From NCBI GenBank assembly GCA_020851565.1, contig JADZCN010000046.1, forward strand, positions 1-64,000: DNA of 64,000 nt. Direction: 5' to 3'. Position numbers and translations under genes: made by a program. The number at the start of each line of letters is the position of its first letter. Within the stretch, counting starts at the first letter, position 1. Below the pieces are notes generated by a model, which had not been told where the DNA came from, did no database searches, and worked only from the letters and a program-made list of their open reading frames with translations. This document shows, in pieces, positions 51,291 to 60,602 of this stretch. This DNA comes from Acidobacteriota bacterium. GTDB lineage: Bacteria > Acidobacteriota > Vicinamibacteria > Vicinamibacterales > UBA2999.

Positions 51291-51608
51291 CGGTGCCGGA
51301 CCCGGGTAGTCGCGGGGATCGACCCTCCCGCGGGACCCTTGGCCCACTACTGTTGGACCAGGGGTCGAGCCCCCTCTTGCTCTCACGGGGCGTCGAAACC
51401 ACGCCCACCGGGGCCCCGGACTGAGGGCAGCTTTCGGCGCGTGCCGTGTTACACGTACCCGGAAGCGCCCTGTTTCCAGATACTTCCGCTGTCACCTTCA
51501 TACCATTTGACGCGCTGGCGCCGGCCGGCGACCCTCTGGCGCGTGCATACCCGATTCGCGGCCCTCGCGCCGCTGGTGACAAGTTCACAATTGGCTCGAC
51601 CGGTCTTG
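51291..51608 (+). other. Intergenic region before the multidomain gene
   Basis: About 318 bp without a clear gene. It includes CGGCGCGTGCCGTGTTAC at about 51435, an 18-bp match to 60577-60594, where it lies in the promoter of a membrane-protein gene. The two could be shared promoter elements. A GTG at 51543 is an alternative start of the next gene. Confidence 0.4.
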
Positions 51609-54600
51609 ATGTCCCTGGTGCTGGTGGCGACGGCGGCGGCGTTGACCGCCCAGCACTCGCCGTCGCCGAGCTGGCTCACCGATGCCTCGCTGTCCGGGGT
51701 GATGCTGCGCGCCGACTCCGCCCCTCCTTCGCTCACCGAGGGGGACCTCATCCCGGATCTCGTGATCAGCCCCGGCACCGGCGGCGCCCCGACGAGGGTG
51801 CTCGACGGCATGACTCTGAGCGAGTTGGGGGCAGGCTTCCCGTTCGGTCCCGCGTGGGGCGCCGGCGTCAGAACCGCCGCCGGCGAGTTGACCGGCGACA
51901 ATGCGACGGATATCGCCGTGGCGATGGGGCCGGGCGGAGGGCTGGTGGGGTTGTATGACGGCGCGACGCTGGCCGCGATCGGAAGCGGCCATCCGTTCGG
52001 CCCGGGCTTCGCGGGTGGGGTTTCTCTCGCCGTGGGCGATCTCGATGGCGACGGGCGCGCGGACATCGTCGCGGGCCAGGCCAGTGGCGGCGGCGAGGTT
52101 CGCGTCTTCAGCGGGACCAACTATGCGCTGCTGCTGTCCCAGGCGCCGTTCGGCGCCAGCTACGCGGGCGGGGTGAACGTGGCCGCCGGCGACGTGGACG
52201 GCGACGGACGCGTGGAAGTGATCGCGTCCCAGGCCACCGGCGGTGTGGTGGCGGTCATTTCGGGAGCCACCCACGCCGTGATGGCGAGTGGCGCTCCCTA
52301 TGGCGGGCTGACGAGCGGCGTCTTCGTCGCCGCGGGCGACGTCAACGGCGACGGACTTGCCGACCTGGTGACGGCTCCGGGTGCCGGCAACCTCCCGGTG
52401 CTGGTGTTCGACATCAGCACGCAGTCATCGATCGCCAGCTTCACACCGTATGGCACCACCTCACCAGGTGGCGTTCGCGTGGCCGCCACCGACCTCACCG
52501 GCGATGGCCGGGCCGAGATCTTCACGGTTCCGGGACCGGGCCGCGATCCCGAACTCCGGATCTTCGACGGAGCCACCCTGGCCCTGCTCTCCTCGCGGCT
52601 GGTCTACGACCCCGGCTACACGGGCGGCGTGTTCGTCTCGGTTCCGCCGTCGCCGCCCGGCGCGCCCTTGCACCCGGGCGCACCCGGCGCGCCGACGGGG
52701 TTGCAGGCTGCCGTCCTCGGCGGCCAGGTGCAACTGCTGTGGAGTCCGCCCACCGACGGCGGGGAGCCGACGAATTACCGCGTCGAGGTCGGGACCAATC
52801 CAGGGCTTTCCGACCTGGCGTCGATCGATGTCGGCAATGTGACCAGCATGACGGCGCCCGCTCCCCCGCTCATGTTGTTCGTCCGGGTCGTGGCGAGCAA
52901 CGCGTGGGGAGCAGGTCCGGCGTCGAACGAGGTCACCGTCGTCCCCGTCCCGCCCTTGGGCACTGGTCAATTCTCCGCGACGGTCACGTGGGACACCACC
53001 GCGGACATCGATCTCCACGTGAACGAGCCCACCGGCGACCATGTGTTCAACCGGACGGCCGCAACCCGGCGAGGGCCGACCGCGCTGCTCGACGTCGAGA
53101 ACGGCAGTGGTTATGGCCCCGAGAACATTCATACCGATCGGCCCGCTGCGAATGGGACCTACGAGGTGTACGTCGTGCCGTATGCCGGCGAGCCGGCGCG
53201 CTGGCCGACCGTCGCCACCATCACCATTCGGACGAACGTCGGCACGCCCGCCGAAGACTACCGCGTGTTCACGCGCACGTTCACCGAGCCGAGCGACTCG
53301 GTCGGCCAGGATGTCGCCACGGTCACCTTCCCGGGTGGTGTCATCACGGAGGCGAACGGCACCCGCTCGGTCAGCTACGCCGCCGAGGGCGTGGTCGTGA
53401 ACGACTGGCAACCGCGGCGCCGCGGCGAACGGCGCCGGTTGACGGCGACCGCTTACGAGGGCGGCGCGCCGGTCACGACCACCTTCACGTGGACGTCGAG
53501 CGATCCGGCGGTGATCGAGATCACCCCGAACGGCGACGCGATCGCCTTGGATGAGGGTACGGCGACCCTGACGGCCACGGCGGCCGATTCCGGGGCGACC
53601 GGCGACCTGACGGTGAGGGCCACCGACACTGGCGTGGTCCCGCGCCCCAGCACCGGGAGGATGTTCACCCTGTGGCCGCCACGCGGCGGCGAGCAGCCGG
53701 CTGTGGTGTCCGGGGGGCAATTGCGGATCGTCAACGACGTCTTCTGCCCAGGTGAACCGTTTCCGGGCACCAATCCCAGACTGATTCCGTGCACGCCCGG
53801 ATACACGGCCTACAACGACCCCGACACGCTCCAGACGCCCTGGAATCTGGGTGGCGTTGCCAAGCTCGAGTGGGAGGGAAACCTGGTCGGCGTCCTGACC
53901 GACGTGGGGGTCGAAGGCGCGGGCACGCTCCGCGTTCTCGACCGGTTCGAGGAGTGGACGCTGCTGGGCCTCGGCGACATCGTCGACTTCAGTCTGGAGA
54001 CAATGGGCAGCCGCACCGCGTACCCGCGGGCCTACCGCCTCGGAATGGTCCATGCCGATGGCCGAGTCCGCGTCAAGGACGGCCTGCACAGCCCCTGGAC
54101 CATCCTTGCCGCCGCTAACACCCGGCATCCGCGATTGGTGCTCGAAGGCAACCGTATCGGAATCGCCTTCGACGACGGCGAGGTACGGGTGAAGGACGGG
54201 ATCCAGGGTGCCTGGACGGTCCTGGCATCGGCCGGCGCGACACCGGCACCGGAAGATCTGGTCCTCGAGGGCAACCGCATCGGCATCCGTTACAGTGATG
54301 GCCGCGTTCGCGTGAAAGACGGGGTCGCCGGCACCTGGACGACCCTGGTCGATGCGAGCGGCGGCAGGGGTGCCGTCGAGTTGCTGCTGCACGGCAACCG
54401 CATCGCGGTCCGCTTTGCCGACGGCGCCGTACAGCTGAAGGACGGGATCCAGGGCCCCTGGTGGGGCCTGGCCAATGGGGGCGTGGCCCACGTCGCCCTC
54501 GACGGCAACCGGATTGGGTTCCTGTTCACGGACGGCCGGCTGAGAGTCAAGGACGGATTGAACGGATCCTGGTATCTCCTCGGTGAAGGCGTGGTAGCAG

Positions 54601-55256
54601 TGGCCCTGCAGCAGGGTTACGTCGGCACGATCACCCACCGGGACGGCAGCCACTTCCTGCGGGCCAAGATGCACCTCAACAGCCCCTGGACGACATACCG
54701 AGACCTCGGATCAGCCCCGGTCACCCAGTTCCGCCTCATCGTCGACGTGCCGTCGAAGCCCTTCCGCGTCGGCCCCGGACTTGTCGGCGACAGCGGCTGG
54801 GGCTCGAGCGCCTCCAGCAACAACCTCATGAACTACGGCGAGCGTCGGGCGGCGTGCGCGAATGGTACGGACTGCTACACGTCGATAACCTTTGGAGTCC
54901 CTGTCTACTACTACGGCTGGTACTGCGGGGCCGACAGCGTGAACGCCAATCGGCTGGATCCCGTGGACAACCTTTGTCGTCACCACGATTACGCGTATGG
55001 GTTCTACGAAGCGTGGGGCATCGACAGCCTGGGAGTCGCCAATGCGTGCATCGTTTGGGCAGGGGCGGAAGGGGCACGCCTGACCGATGCCTCAGGGAAT
55101 CCGGTGCCCTATGACCTCAACAACCCGTCAAGTGTGGACACCGCATTCAGTTCGATGCCGGCCATGGGCGCAGCACTGCGTTATTACCGGAACTGGGGTG
55201 TGGGGGGGTGTTTGAATCCCCCGAACTTCCTCGATGCCACGACGTCGAAACGGTGA
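51609..55256 (+). CDS. Secreted multidomain protein: FG-GAP repeats, FN3, DUF2135-like, Ig-like, propeller repeats and PLA2-like domain
   Basis: About 1215 residues from ATG 51609 (GTG 51543 gives a longer signal). Order of domains: FG-GAP/VCBS repeats with VGDLDGDGRADIVAGQASGG (~45-345); fibronectin III (LLWSPPTDGGEPTNYRVEVG, ~358-448); a YfaP/DUF2135-like domain (TADIDLHVNEPTGDHVFNRT, ~453-561); a BIG2-like domain (~598-678); about six propeller-like repeats of the form NRIGIxFxDGxVRVKDGxxG (~741-1031); and a C-terminal phospholipase-A2-like domain with YYYGWYCG and PVDNLCRHHDYAYGFY, the Ca loop and the catalytic His-Asp. It is secreted or surface-bound; the PLA2 domain suggests membrane-lipid hydrolysis. 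Confidence 0.75.
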   Translation: MSLVLVATAAALTAQHSPSPSWLTDASLSGVMLRADSAPPSLTEGDLIPDLVISPGTGGAPTRVLDGMTLSELGAGFPFGPAWGAGVRTAAGELTGDNATDIAVAMGPGGGLVGLYDGATLAAIGSGHPFGPGFAGGVSLAVGDLDGDGRADIVAGQASGGGEVRVFSGTNYALLLSQAPFGASYAGGVNVAAGDVDGDGRVEVIASQATGGVVAVISGATHAVMASGAPYGGLTSGVFVAAGDVNGDGLADLVTAPGAGNLPVLVFDISTQSSIASFTPYGTTSPGGVRVAATDLTGDGRAEIFTVPGPGRDPELRIFDGATLALLSSRLVYDPGYTGGVFVSVPPSPPGAPLHPGAPGAPTGLQAAVLGGQVQLLWSPPTDGGEPTNYRVEVGTNPGLSDLASIDVGNVTSMTAPAPPLMLFVRVVASNAWGAGPASNEVTVVPVPPLGTGQFSATVTWDTTADIDLHVNEPTGDHVFNRTAATRRGPTALLDVENGSGYGPENIHTDRPAANGTYEVYVVPYAGEPARWPTVATITIRTNVGTPAEDYRVFTRTFTEPSDSVGQDVATVTFPGGVITEANGTRSVSYAAEGVVVNDWQPRRRGERRRLTATAYEGGAPVTTTFTWTSSDPAVIEITPNGDAIALDEGTATLTATAADSGATGDLTVRATDTGVVPRPSTGRMFTLWPPRGGEQPAVVSGGQLRIVNDVFCPGEPFPGTNPRLIPCTPGYTAYNDPDTLQTPWNLGGVAKLEWEGNLVGVLTDVGVEGAGTLRVLDRFEEWTLLGLGDIVDFSLETMGSRTAYPRAYRLGMVHADGRVRVKDGLHSPWTILAAANTRHPRLVLEGNRIGIAFDDGEVRVKDGIQGAWTVLASAGATPAPEDLVLEGNRIGIRYSDGRVRVKDGVAGTWTTLVDASGGRGAVELLLHGNRIAVRFADGAVQLKDGIQGPWWGLANGGVAHVALDGNRIGFLFTDGRLRVKDGLNGSWYLLGEGVVAVALQQGYVGTITHRDGSHFLRAKMHLNSPWTTYRDLGSAPVTQFRLIVDVPSKPFRVGPGLVGDSGWGSSASSNNLMNYGERRAACANGTDCYTSITFGVPVYYYGWYCGADSVNANRLDPVDNLCRHHDYAYGFYEAWGIDSLGVANACIVWAGAEGARLTDASGNPVPYDLNNPSSVDTAFSSMPAMGAALRYYRNWGVGGCLNPPNFLDATTSKR

Positions 55257-55305
55257 GGCGCTGCGGCGCGCTTGGCGCCCGGCCGGCACGGAAAGCGCGT
55301 CTCTC

Positions 55306-55311
55306 TCTACA
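55306..55311 (+). promoter_or_regulatory. Candidate -10 box of the M20 peptidase gene
   Basis: TACAAT lies eight bases before ATG 55320, with no ribosome site between, a leaderless arrangement. Confidence 0.4.
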
Positions 55312-55319
55312 ATGTCCGC

Positions 55320-56720
55320 ATGATGCCATGTCGAGACGCAGCCCCGCTGCTGGCCATGCTCTGCTTGAGCGCGGCAGCCGGCGCACAGAACACCTCCTCG
55401 ACGCTCGATACGGAGCACCGCGCAATCCTTCGCGAGCTCGTCGAGATCAATACCTCCACTGAGGGCGGGAGCGTCGCACCGGCGGCACGCGCCGTGGCGG
55501 CGCGCCTGGCGGCCGCCGGTTATGGGGGCACCGACCTGGAGACCATCGGGCCGAACGCCTCGTGCGTCAACGTGCTGGCCACGCTCCGCGGGAAGGACAC
55601 GGCCGCGCGCCCCGTCCTGCTGATGGCCCACCTCGACGTCGTCCCGGCGAAACGCGAGGACTGGGCGTTCGATCCGTACGTCCTGCGCGAGGAGAAGGGA
55701 TGGTTCCTCGGCCGCGGCGTGCTCGACAACAAGGCCGGCGCCTCGGTCCTCGTGGCGAACATGATCCGCTGGAAGCGCGAGGGGTTCGTACCGTCACGCG
55801 ACATCGTCATGGTGCTCACGTGCGATGAGGAGACCAGCGCCGAGGCCGGCATGCGGTGGCTGCTCACCAACCGCCCGCGGCTGGCCCAGGCCGAGTACGC
55901 GCTGAACACCGACGCAGGCGGCGTGGAACGTCGGGCCTCCGGACGCGTCGCGTTCTACGTCCAGGCCGCGGAGAAGTCGTACGTGACCTTCGCGCTCACG
56001 GCAAAGAACGAGGGCGGGCACTCGTCGGTGCCTCGGCCCGACAACGCCATCTACGCGCTGGCCACCGCGCTCGGCCGGCTGGCCGCCTTCCGGTTTCCGG
56101 TCCAGTACAACCCGGTGTCCCAGGCGTCGTTTGCCCGCGTAGCCGCGCTCGAATCTGGCCAGCTCGCCGAGGACCTGGCCGCCGCCGGTCGCGGGGAAAC
56201 CAGCGGGCCGGCCATCGACCGCCTGGCGGCCGTCCCCCACGTCAACAGCGACCTCCGGACAACGTGCGTGGCAACGATGCTCTCCGCGGGCCATGCGGAG
56301 AACGCGCTCCCGCAGTCGGCGACCGCCACTGTCAACTGCCGCGTGATGCCCGGCACGCCCGAAGACGAGGTGAAGCGGACGCTCGAGAAGGTGGTCGCGG
56401 ACCCCACGATCGCCGTCTCGACGGTCTATCCCATGGTTCCGAGTACGGCGTCCCCGCTTCGCGACGACGTGCTGCCGGCCGTCGAGAAGGCGGCGGATGC
56501 CTTCTGGCCCGGGGCGCACGTCGTTCCGGGCATGTCGGCCGGCGCCACCGACGGCCTGTACCTCCGCAACGTGAACGTGCCGGTGTTCGGCCTCTCGGCC
56601 ATCGAGATCGACCCGGCAGAGGATCGGTCGCACGGGCTGGACGAGCGCGCGCCGGTGAGGTCGGTATTCGAGTCGCGGGAGTACTGGTACGGGCTCGTGA
56701 AGGCCCTGCTGGGCCGGTAG
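55320..56720 (+). CDS. Exported M20 family metallopeptidase
   Basis: A 466-residue zinc peptidase with a signal peptide (MMPCRDAAPLLAMLCLSAAA GAQ). The metal motif is LLMAHLDVVPAKREDW (HxD), followed by LGRGVLDNKAGASVLVANM and the catalytic acids LTCDEETSAEAGMRWLL. A dimerisation domain lies in the middle and a C-terminal His in DRSHGLDERAPV completes the zinc site. It should cleave small peptides or N-acyl amino acids in the periplasm. ATG 55320 is used; ATG 55323 is possible. Confidence 0.9.
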   Translation: MMPCRDAAPLLAMLCLSAAAGAQNTSSTLDTEHRAILRELVEINTSTEGGSVAPAARAVAARLAAAGYGGTDLETIGPNASCVNVLATLRGKDTAARPVLLMAHLDVVPAKREDWAFDPYVLREEKGWFLGRGVLDNKAGASVLVANMIRWKREGFVPSRDIVMVLTCDEETSAEAGMRWLLTNRPRLAQAEYALNTDAGGVERRASGRVAFYVQAAEKSYVTFALTAKNEGGHSSVPRPDNAIYALATALGRLAAFRFPVQYNPVSQASFARVAALESGQLAEDLAAAGRGETSGPAIDRLAAVPHVNSDLRTTCVATMLSAGHAENALPQSATATVNCRVMPGTPEDEVKRTLEKVVADPTIAVSTVYPMVPSTASPLRDDVLPAVEKAADAFWPGAHVVPGMSAGATDGLYLRNVNVPVFGLSAIEIDPAEDRSHGLDERAPVRSVFESREYWYGLVKALLGR

Positions 56721-56767
56721 CCGGCCTCTCCGTCGGTCGTTCCTCCCCGCGCCGCGGTCCCTGCTGG

Positions 56768-56773
56768 TAGGAT
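56768..56773 (+). promoter_or_regulatory. Candidate -10 box of the aminotransferase gene
   Basis: TAGGAT eight bases before ATG 56782, no ribosome site between; again a leaderless-type start. Confidence 0.35.
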
Positions 56774-56781
56774 GTGCGGCT

Positions 56782-58158
56782 ATGACCATGCGACCCGACC
56801 TCGGCACGGACCAGGCCCACCTGATGCACCCGCTCCACCACCCCTCGGCCTATGCCGCCACGCGGATCTGGGTCTCGGGGAAGGGCGCGATCATCAAGGA
56901 TTCCACGGGACGTGAGTACATCGACGGCCTGTCTGGCCTCTGGAACGTGAACATCGGGCACGGCCGGACCGAGCTGGGCGACGCCGCGAAGGCCCAGATG
57001 GACACGCTGGCCTTCCACTCCGCCTACGCCGGTGGCACGAACGAGAAGGCCATCGCGCTCGCCGAGAAGCTGAGCTCCATCGCCTATCCGTCGGTGAACA
57101 CGTTCTTCTTCACGAGCGGCGGCGCCGAGTCGTCCGAGAGCTCATTCAAGACCGCGCGCTTCTACTGGAAGGCGCTCGGGAAGCCCGACAAGGTGAAGGT
57201 CATCTCGCGGCACCGCGCCTACCACGGCCTCACCCTCGCCGCGATGAGCGCCACTGGCCTGTCGGTGTTCTGGCCGATGTTCGAGCCGCGCGTGCCGGGT
57301 TTCCTCCACATCGAGGCGCCGGACCCGTACCGCTTCGCCCATACCGACCCGGGCGTCAGCCTGGGCGTGGCGGCCGCCAACAAGCTGGAGGAAGCCATCC
57401 TGCGTGAGGGCCCGGACACCGTCGCCGCCTTCATCGCCGAGCCCGTCCAGGGCGCCGGCGGCGTCATCGTCCCGCCCGCGGACTACTTCGGGCGCATCCG
57501 GGAGATCTGCAACCAGTACGACGTGCTGCTGATTGCCGACGATGTGATCACCGGCTTCGGGAGGACAGGGCGGTGGTTCGGGCTGGACCACTACGGCGTG
57601 GAGCCCGACATCATGCAGTTCGCCAAGGGCATCACCAGCGGCTACGTGCCGCTGGGCGGCATCGGCGTGTCGGACAAGGTGCGCGACGTCATCAACGGTG
57701 TGCCGGCGTCGAAGCGCTGGATGCACGCCTACACGTACTCGGGGCACCCCACCTGCTGCGCGGTGGCGCTGGCGAACATCGACATCATGGAACGCGAGGG
57801 GCTCGTGGAGCGCGCCGCGGCGATGGGGCAGCGGCTGCAGCAGCGGCTGAAGGCGCTCGAGTCGATGGACGGCGTGGGCCACACGCGCGCGCAGGGGCTG
57901 ATGGGCGCGGTGGAGGTCGTGGCCGACAAGGCGACGAAGCAGCTGTTCCCCGCCGAGGCCGGCGTCACGCAGAAGCTGATGGACGCGATGCTCGAGCGCG
58001 GGCTCTACACGCGCGCGGTGATGGACTGCATCTGCATCGCCCCGCCGCTGGTGACGACCGAGGCACAGCTCGACCAGCTCGTGGAGATCGTGCGCGATTC
58101 GATCGCGGCGGTGGTGAGCGGCGCGCGGGCGGCCGCGCCCTCGCCGGCAGCGCGCTGA
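56782..58158 (+). CDS. Class III aminotransferase (omega-amino-acid type)
   Basis: A 458-residue PLP enzyme. Conserved parts: HPLHHPSAYAATRIWVSGKG, YIDGLSGLWNVNIGHGRTEL, FFTSGGAESSESSFKTARFY and VISRHRAYHGLTLAAMSATG. Next are VAAFIAEPVQGAGGVIVPPA, LLIADDVITGFGRTGRWFG (PLP-binding Asp) and the Schiff-base lysine in MQFAKGITSGYVPLGGI (Lys 282). The start HPLHHPSAY and the length fit omega-amino-acid or pyruvate-dependent aminotransferases acting on amines or beta-alanine. The terminator at 58161 follows its stop by two bases. Confidence 0.92.
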   Translation: MTMRPDLGTDQAHLMHPLHHPSAYAATRIWVSGKGAIIKDSTGREYIDGLSGLWNVNIGHGRTELGDAAKAQMDTLAFHSAYAGGTNEKAIALAEKLSSIAYPSVNTFFFTSGGAESSESSFKTARFYWKALGKPDKVKVISRHRAYHGLTLAAMSATGLSVFWPMFEPRVPGFLHIEAPDPYRFAHTDPGVSLGVAAANKLEEAILREGPDTVAAFIAEPVQGAGGVIVPPADYFGRIREICNQYDVLLIADDVITGFGRTGRWFGLDHYGVEPDIMQFAKGITSGYVPLGGIGVSDKVRDVINGVPASKRWMHAYTYSGHPTCCAVALANIDIMEREGLVERAAAMGQRLQQRLKALESMDGVGHTRAQGLMGAVEVVADKATKQLFPAEAGVTQKLMDAMLERGLYTRAVMDCICIAPPLVTTEAQLDQLVEIVRDSIAAVVSGARAAAPSPAAR

Positions 58159-58160
58159 CG

Positions 58161-58194
58161 AAAAGGCTCCGGACCCTGCGGTCCGGAGCCTTTT
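58161..58194. terminator. Bidirectional rho-independent terminator
   Basis: AAAAGGCTCCGGACC, loop CTGC, GGTCCGGAGCCTTTT: a perfect 15-bp stem ending in T and A runs on the two strands. It lies between the convergent aminotransferase and GYWKNH lipoprotein genes and can serve both. Confidence 0.92.
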
Positions 58195-58218
58195 CCTTTG
58201 TGCGGGGCTGTTGCTGAA

Positions 58219-58854
58219 CTAGTTCAGCGGGCAGCCGAGGTTGTTGTCGCGGTCGAGCGAGGACGCGAGGGCGAGCATCGTGTCGCGGTTTCCGCTGGCC
58301 AGCGCGGCATTCACGTCCGCGATCACCGAGGCCGCCGTCCGCGTGTAAGCCATGTCGGGGTGAGCGGCGTTCAGCAGGGCCGCCACGCCCGCGCGGATCA
58401 GGATTGTTGCGGCGCCAAGCGTGCCAGGGCCGCCACCACCCTGGAGAGCCTGGAGCAGCGTCTCGCCGGCGAGCGAGGGGAAGGCTCCGGCGGCGAAGAC
58501 CGAGCCCACGGTCTGCGCCGGCGAATATCCGGTCGGGGGCCACGAGTCGGTGTGGTTCTTCCAATAGCCAGGCGTGCAGCCTTCATCTCCCGGCGGAGGC
58601 GGCGGTGGCGGCGGTGGCGGGACGCACTCACCGGTCGTGGGGTCGATCTCGTTTGGCGGCTCGCACGGCGGCGGAGGCGGAGGCGGCTCGCTCGGGTTCG
58701 GGCTGAAGTTCGCCCCGCCCGTGGCCGACGAGGCGGTCGTTGCAGAAGGCCCGGTGGGCGACAGCGACGAGGACGGGCCCGAGCAGGCCGCCACGAAGGC
58801 CAGCGCACCTGCCAGCGAAATGGCGGTCAACAGCCTGGTTGAGTACAGGTTCAT
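58219..58854 (-). CDS. Lipoprotein with polyproline linkers and GYWKNH motif
   Basis: A 211-residue lipoprotein (lipobox LAFVAAC, Cys 24). Two proline runs (EPPPPPPPCEPP and VPPPPPPPPPPG) flank a short CEPPNEIDPTTGEC segment with paired cysteines. The C-terminal part begins GCTPGYWKNHTDSWPPTGYS. The GYWKNH motif is seen in secreted proteins of unknown function. A helical domain follows (LLQALQGGGGPGTLGAATIL, NAAHPDMAYTRTAASVIADV). Surface or peptidoglycan binding is plausible. It shares the terminator at 58161 with the aminotransferase gene. Confidence 0.75.
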   Translation of the reverse strand: MNLYSTRLLTAISLAGALAFVAACSGPSSSLSPTGPSATTASSATGGANFSPNPSEPPPPPPPCEPPNEIDPTTGECVPPPPPPPPPPGDEGCTPGYWKNHTDSWPPTGYSPAQTVGSVFAAGAFPSLAGETLLQALQGGGGPGTLGAATILIRAGVAALLNAAHPDMAYTRTAASVIADVNAALASGNRDTMLALASSLDRDNNLGCPLN

Positions 58855-59054
58855 CAAGAATCGCCTTGTGCGGCCCGAAATCTTCGGGGGCCGGCACGTC
58901 TGGCTGCAAGCGTGCTTCCATCCTCGCTCCCCTGGGGGCGTCGCTGGTAAACCCTTGATGGTCAGCGCCTTGAGTCGGGTTCCACCACCTTGATTGCGGG
59001 ATGGATGTCTGCCCGTGGGATGGCTTCTGTCTGCTGTTCGGACGTGCAGATCGG

Positions 59055-60542
59055 CTAGCGCGCGAGACCCAATCCACGCAGCGCGGACCGTGCGTCGATG
59101 AGCCCGTCACCGTACTCATCGTCGCGACCGGTCGCGCCAAGGTCGCGGGCGCTCGATCGCATCGCCGCCTCGACCGCCGCGGGCGTGCGTACCCCCTGCG
59201 TGAACAGCAGTGCCGCCAGGCCCGCCACGTGCGGGGTGGCCATGGACGTCCCCTGCATCGGCACGTCGGTATAGCGATCGAAGCGCGGCCGGATGATGGT
59301 CTCCGGATCGAAGTCCGGACTGAAGAGCCCGAACTGGTAGATGGTCCCCGCCGAGCCCCCTTCGCGCAGGTCGCCACCCGGTGCGACCAGCTCGAGATGG
59401 CTGCCCGTGCTCGAATAGTACGCGCGGCGCTGGGTGCGCCCGACCGCGCCAACCGAAACGACCCCTTCCAGCTCCGTCGCGTACGCCGCCGGGTACTCCG
59501 CGTAGTTGCCGCGCTCGTACTGGTTGCCGTTCGAGATGGCGACGAACACGCCCTTCCCGACTGCGTAGGCCAGCGCCTCGCGGGTGATGGGCGACGCGGC
59601 AGGCCCGCCCAGGCTGAGGCTGATGACATTCGCGCCGTTGTCCGCCGCGTAGCGGATGGCCTCGGCCACCGCCGTATCGGGACAGGTGCCGGTCTCGCGC
59701 GGGTCGACGAACCCGGGGATGCCAGACGCGGACTGGACGAACTGCACTTCCCAGTAGCCGTAGCAGACCTTCAGTGGCATGAGGCGCGCGCGGTACGCCA
59801 TGCCCGCGAGCCCGCGCCCGTTATTGGTCTCCTGCAGCACGGTGCCGGCGATGTGTGTGCCGTGCCCGACGAAGTCCACCACGGGGCCGGTCCAGAACAC
59901 GAAGTCGCGGCCGGGCAGGATGCGCGCCGGCGAGAGGTCCGGGTTCACCGCGACGGGGATTTCCACCGTCTCGAACCCGGCGCCCGTCCAGAGCAGCAAG
60001 GGGTGGCGCTCCCCCGCCACCGTGACGCCGGTGTCCAGCACGGCGACAACCACCTCCGACGATCCGCCCGGGTTGATGTCCCAGGCGCGCGGCATGTCGA
60101 TGAGGGTGAAGTTCCACTGGCGGGAGTAGGACGGATCGTTCGGCGCGGCGTGGAGCTGCCGGACGTAATTGGGCGTGGCCCACTCCACCTCTGGCTGGCG
60201 CGCGAGCGCCGCGGCTGCGGCTGCGGCGTCGGGCTCTCCCGGCGTCGGCACGCGGAGGACGTCACCGATCCACGTGGCGTCACCAGCGTCCATCGGCGCG
60301 CGCATCACCGACAGCGCGCGTGACTGCGCGGCGCCATTGACCCCGCTGCGGAACTTGACGAGCACCTCGCCGGGGATGAACGGCAAATCGTCGTTCCAGG
60401 CCTCGACGATACGTGCGGCCTCGGCCGGGCCGGCGAGGAGCCGGTCCGCCGGCAGCGGCGCCTGGGCCGTGCCTGGCTGATGGCCGGCTCCGAGGAGCGC
60501 GGCCAGCAGCGCAACGCTGGTGAGAGTCCCGGGACGTGGCAT
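59055..60542 (-). CDS. Exported S8 family serine peptidase (subtilisin-like)
   Basis: A 495-residue protease with a signal peptide (MPRPGTLTSVALLAALLGAG) and a propeptide-like N-domain (PFIPGEVLVKFRSGVNGA). The triad is complete: Asp in VVAVLDTGVT (~169), His in DFVGHGTHIAG (~227) and Ser in MQGTSMATPHVAGLAAL (~433). It should be secreted or periplasmic and degrade proteins for nutrition. The ATG at 60540-60542 begins the signal; the longer frame is not protease-like. It is divergent from the membrane-protein gene at 60603 with 60 bp between them. Confidence 0.92.
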   Translation of the reverse strand: MPRPGTLTSVALLAALLGAGHQPGTAQAPLPADRLLAGPAEAARIVEAWNDDLPFIPGEVLVKFRSGVNGAAQSRALSVMRAPMDAGDATWIGDVLRVPTPGEPDAAAAAAALARQPEVEWATPNYVRQLHAAPNDPSYSRQWNFTLIDMPRAWDINPGGSSEVVVAVLDTGVTVAGERHPLLLWTGAGFETVEIPVAVNPDLSPARILPGRDFVFWTGPVVDFVGHGTHIAGTVLQETNNGRGLAGMAYRARLMPLKVCYGYWEVQFVQSASGIPGFVDPRETGTCPDTAVAEAIRYAADNGANVISLSLGGPAASPITREALAYAVGKGVFVAISNGNQYERGNYAEYPAAYATELEGVVSVGAVGRTQRRAYYSSTGSHLELVAPGGDLREGGSAGTIYQFGLFSPDFDPETIIRPRFDRYTDVPMQGTSMATPHVAGLAALLFTQGVRTPAAVEAAMRSSARDLGATGRDDEYGDGLIDARSALRGLGLAR

Positions 60543-60602
60543 GAGGTCCTGCCATAGGGTAGATCGAAGGCGGCACGGCGCGTGCCGTGTTACCGTTGGC
60601 GC

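Noticed and set aside
52461..54674. 737-codon minus-strand frame across the multidomain gene
   Set aside because: Shadow frame; the plus strand encodes several recognisable domains over the same span.
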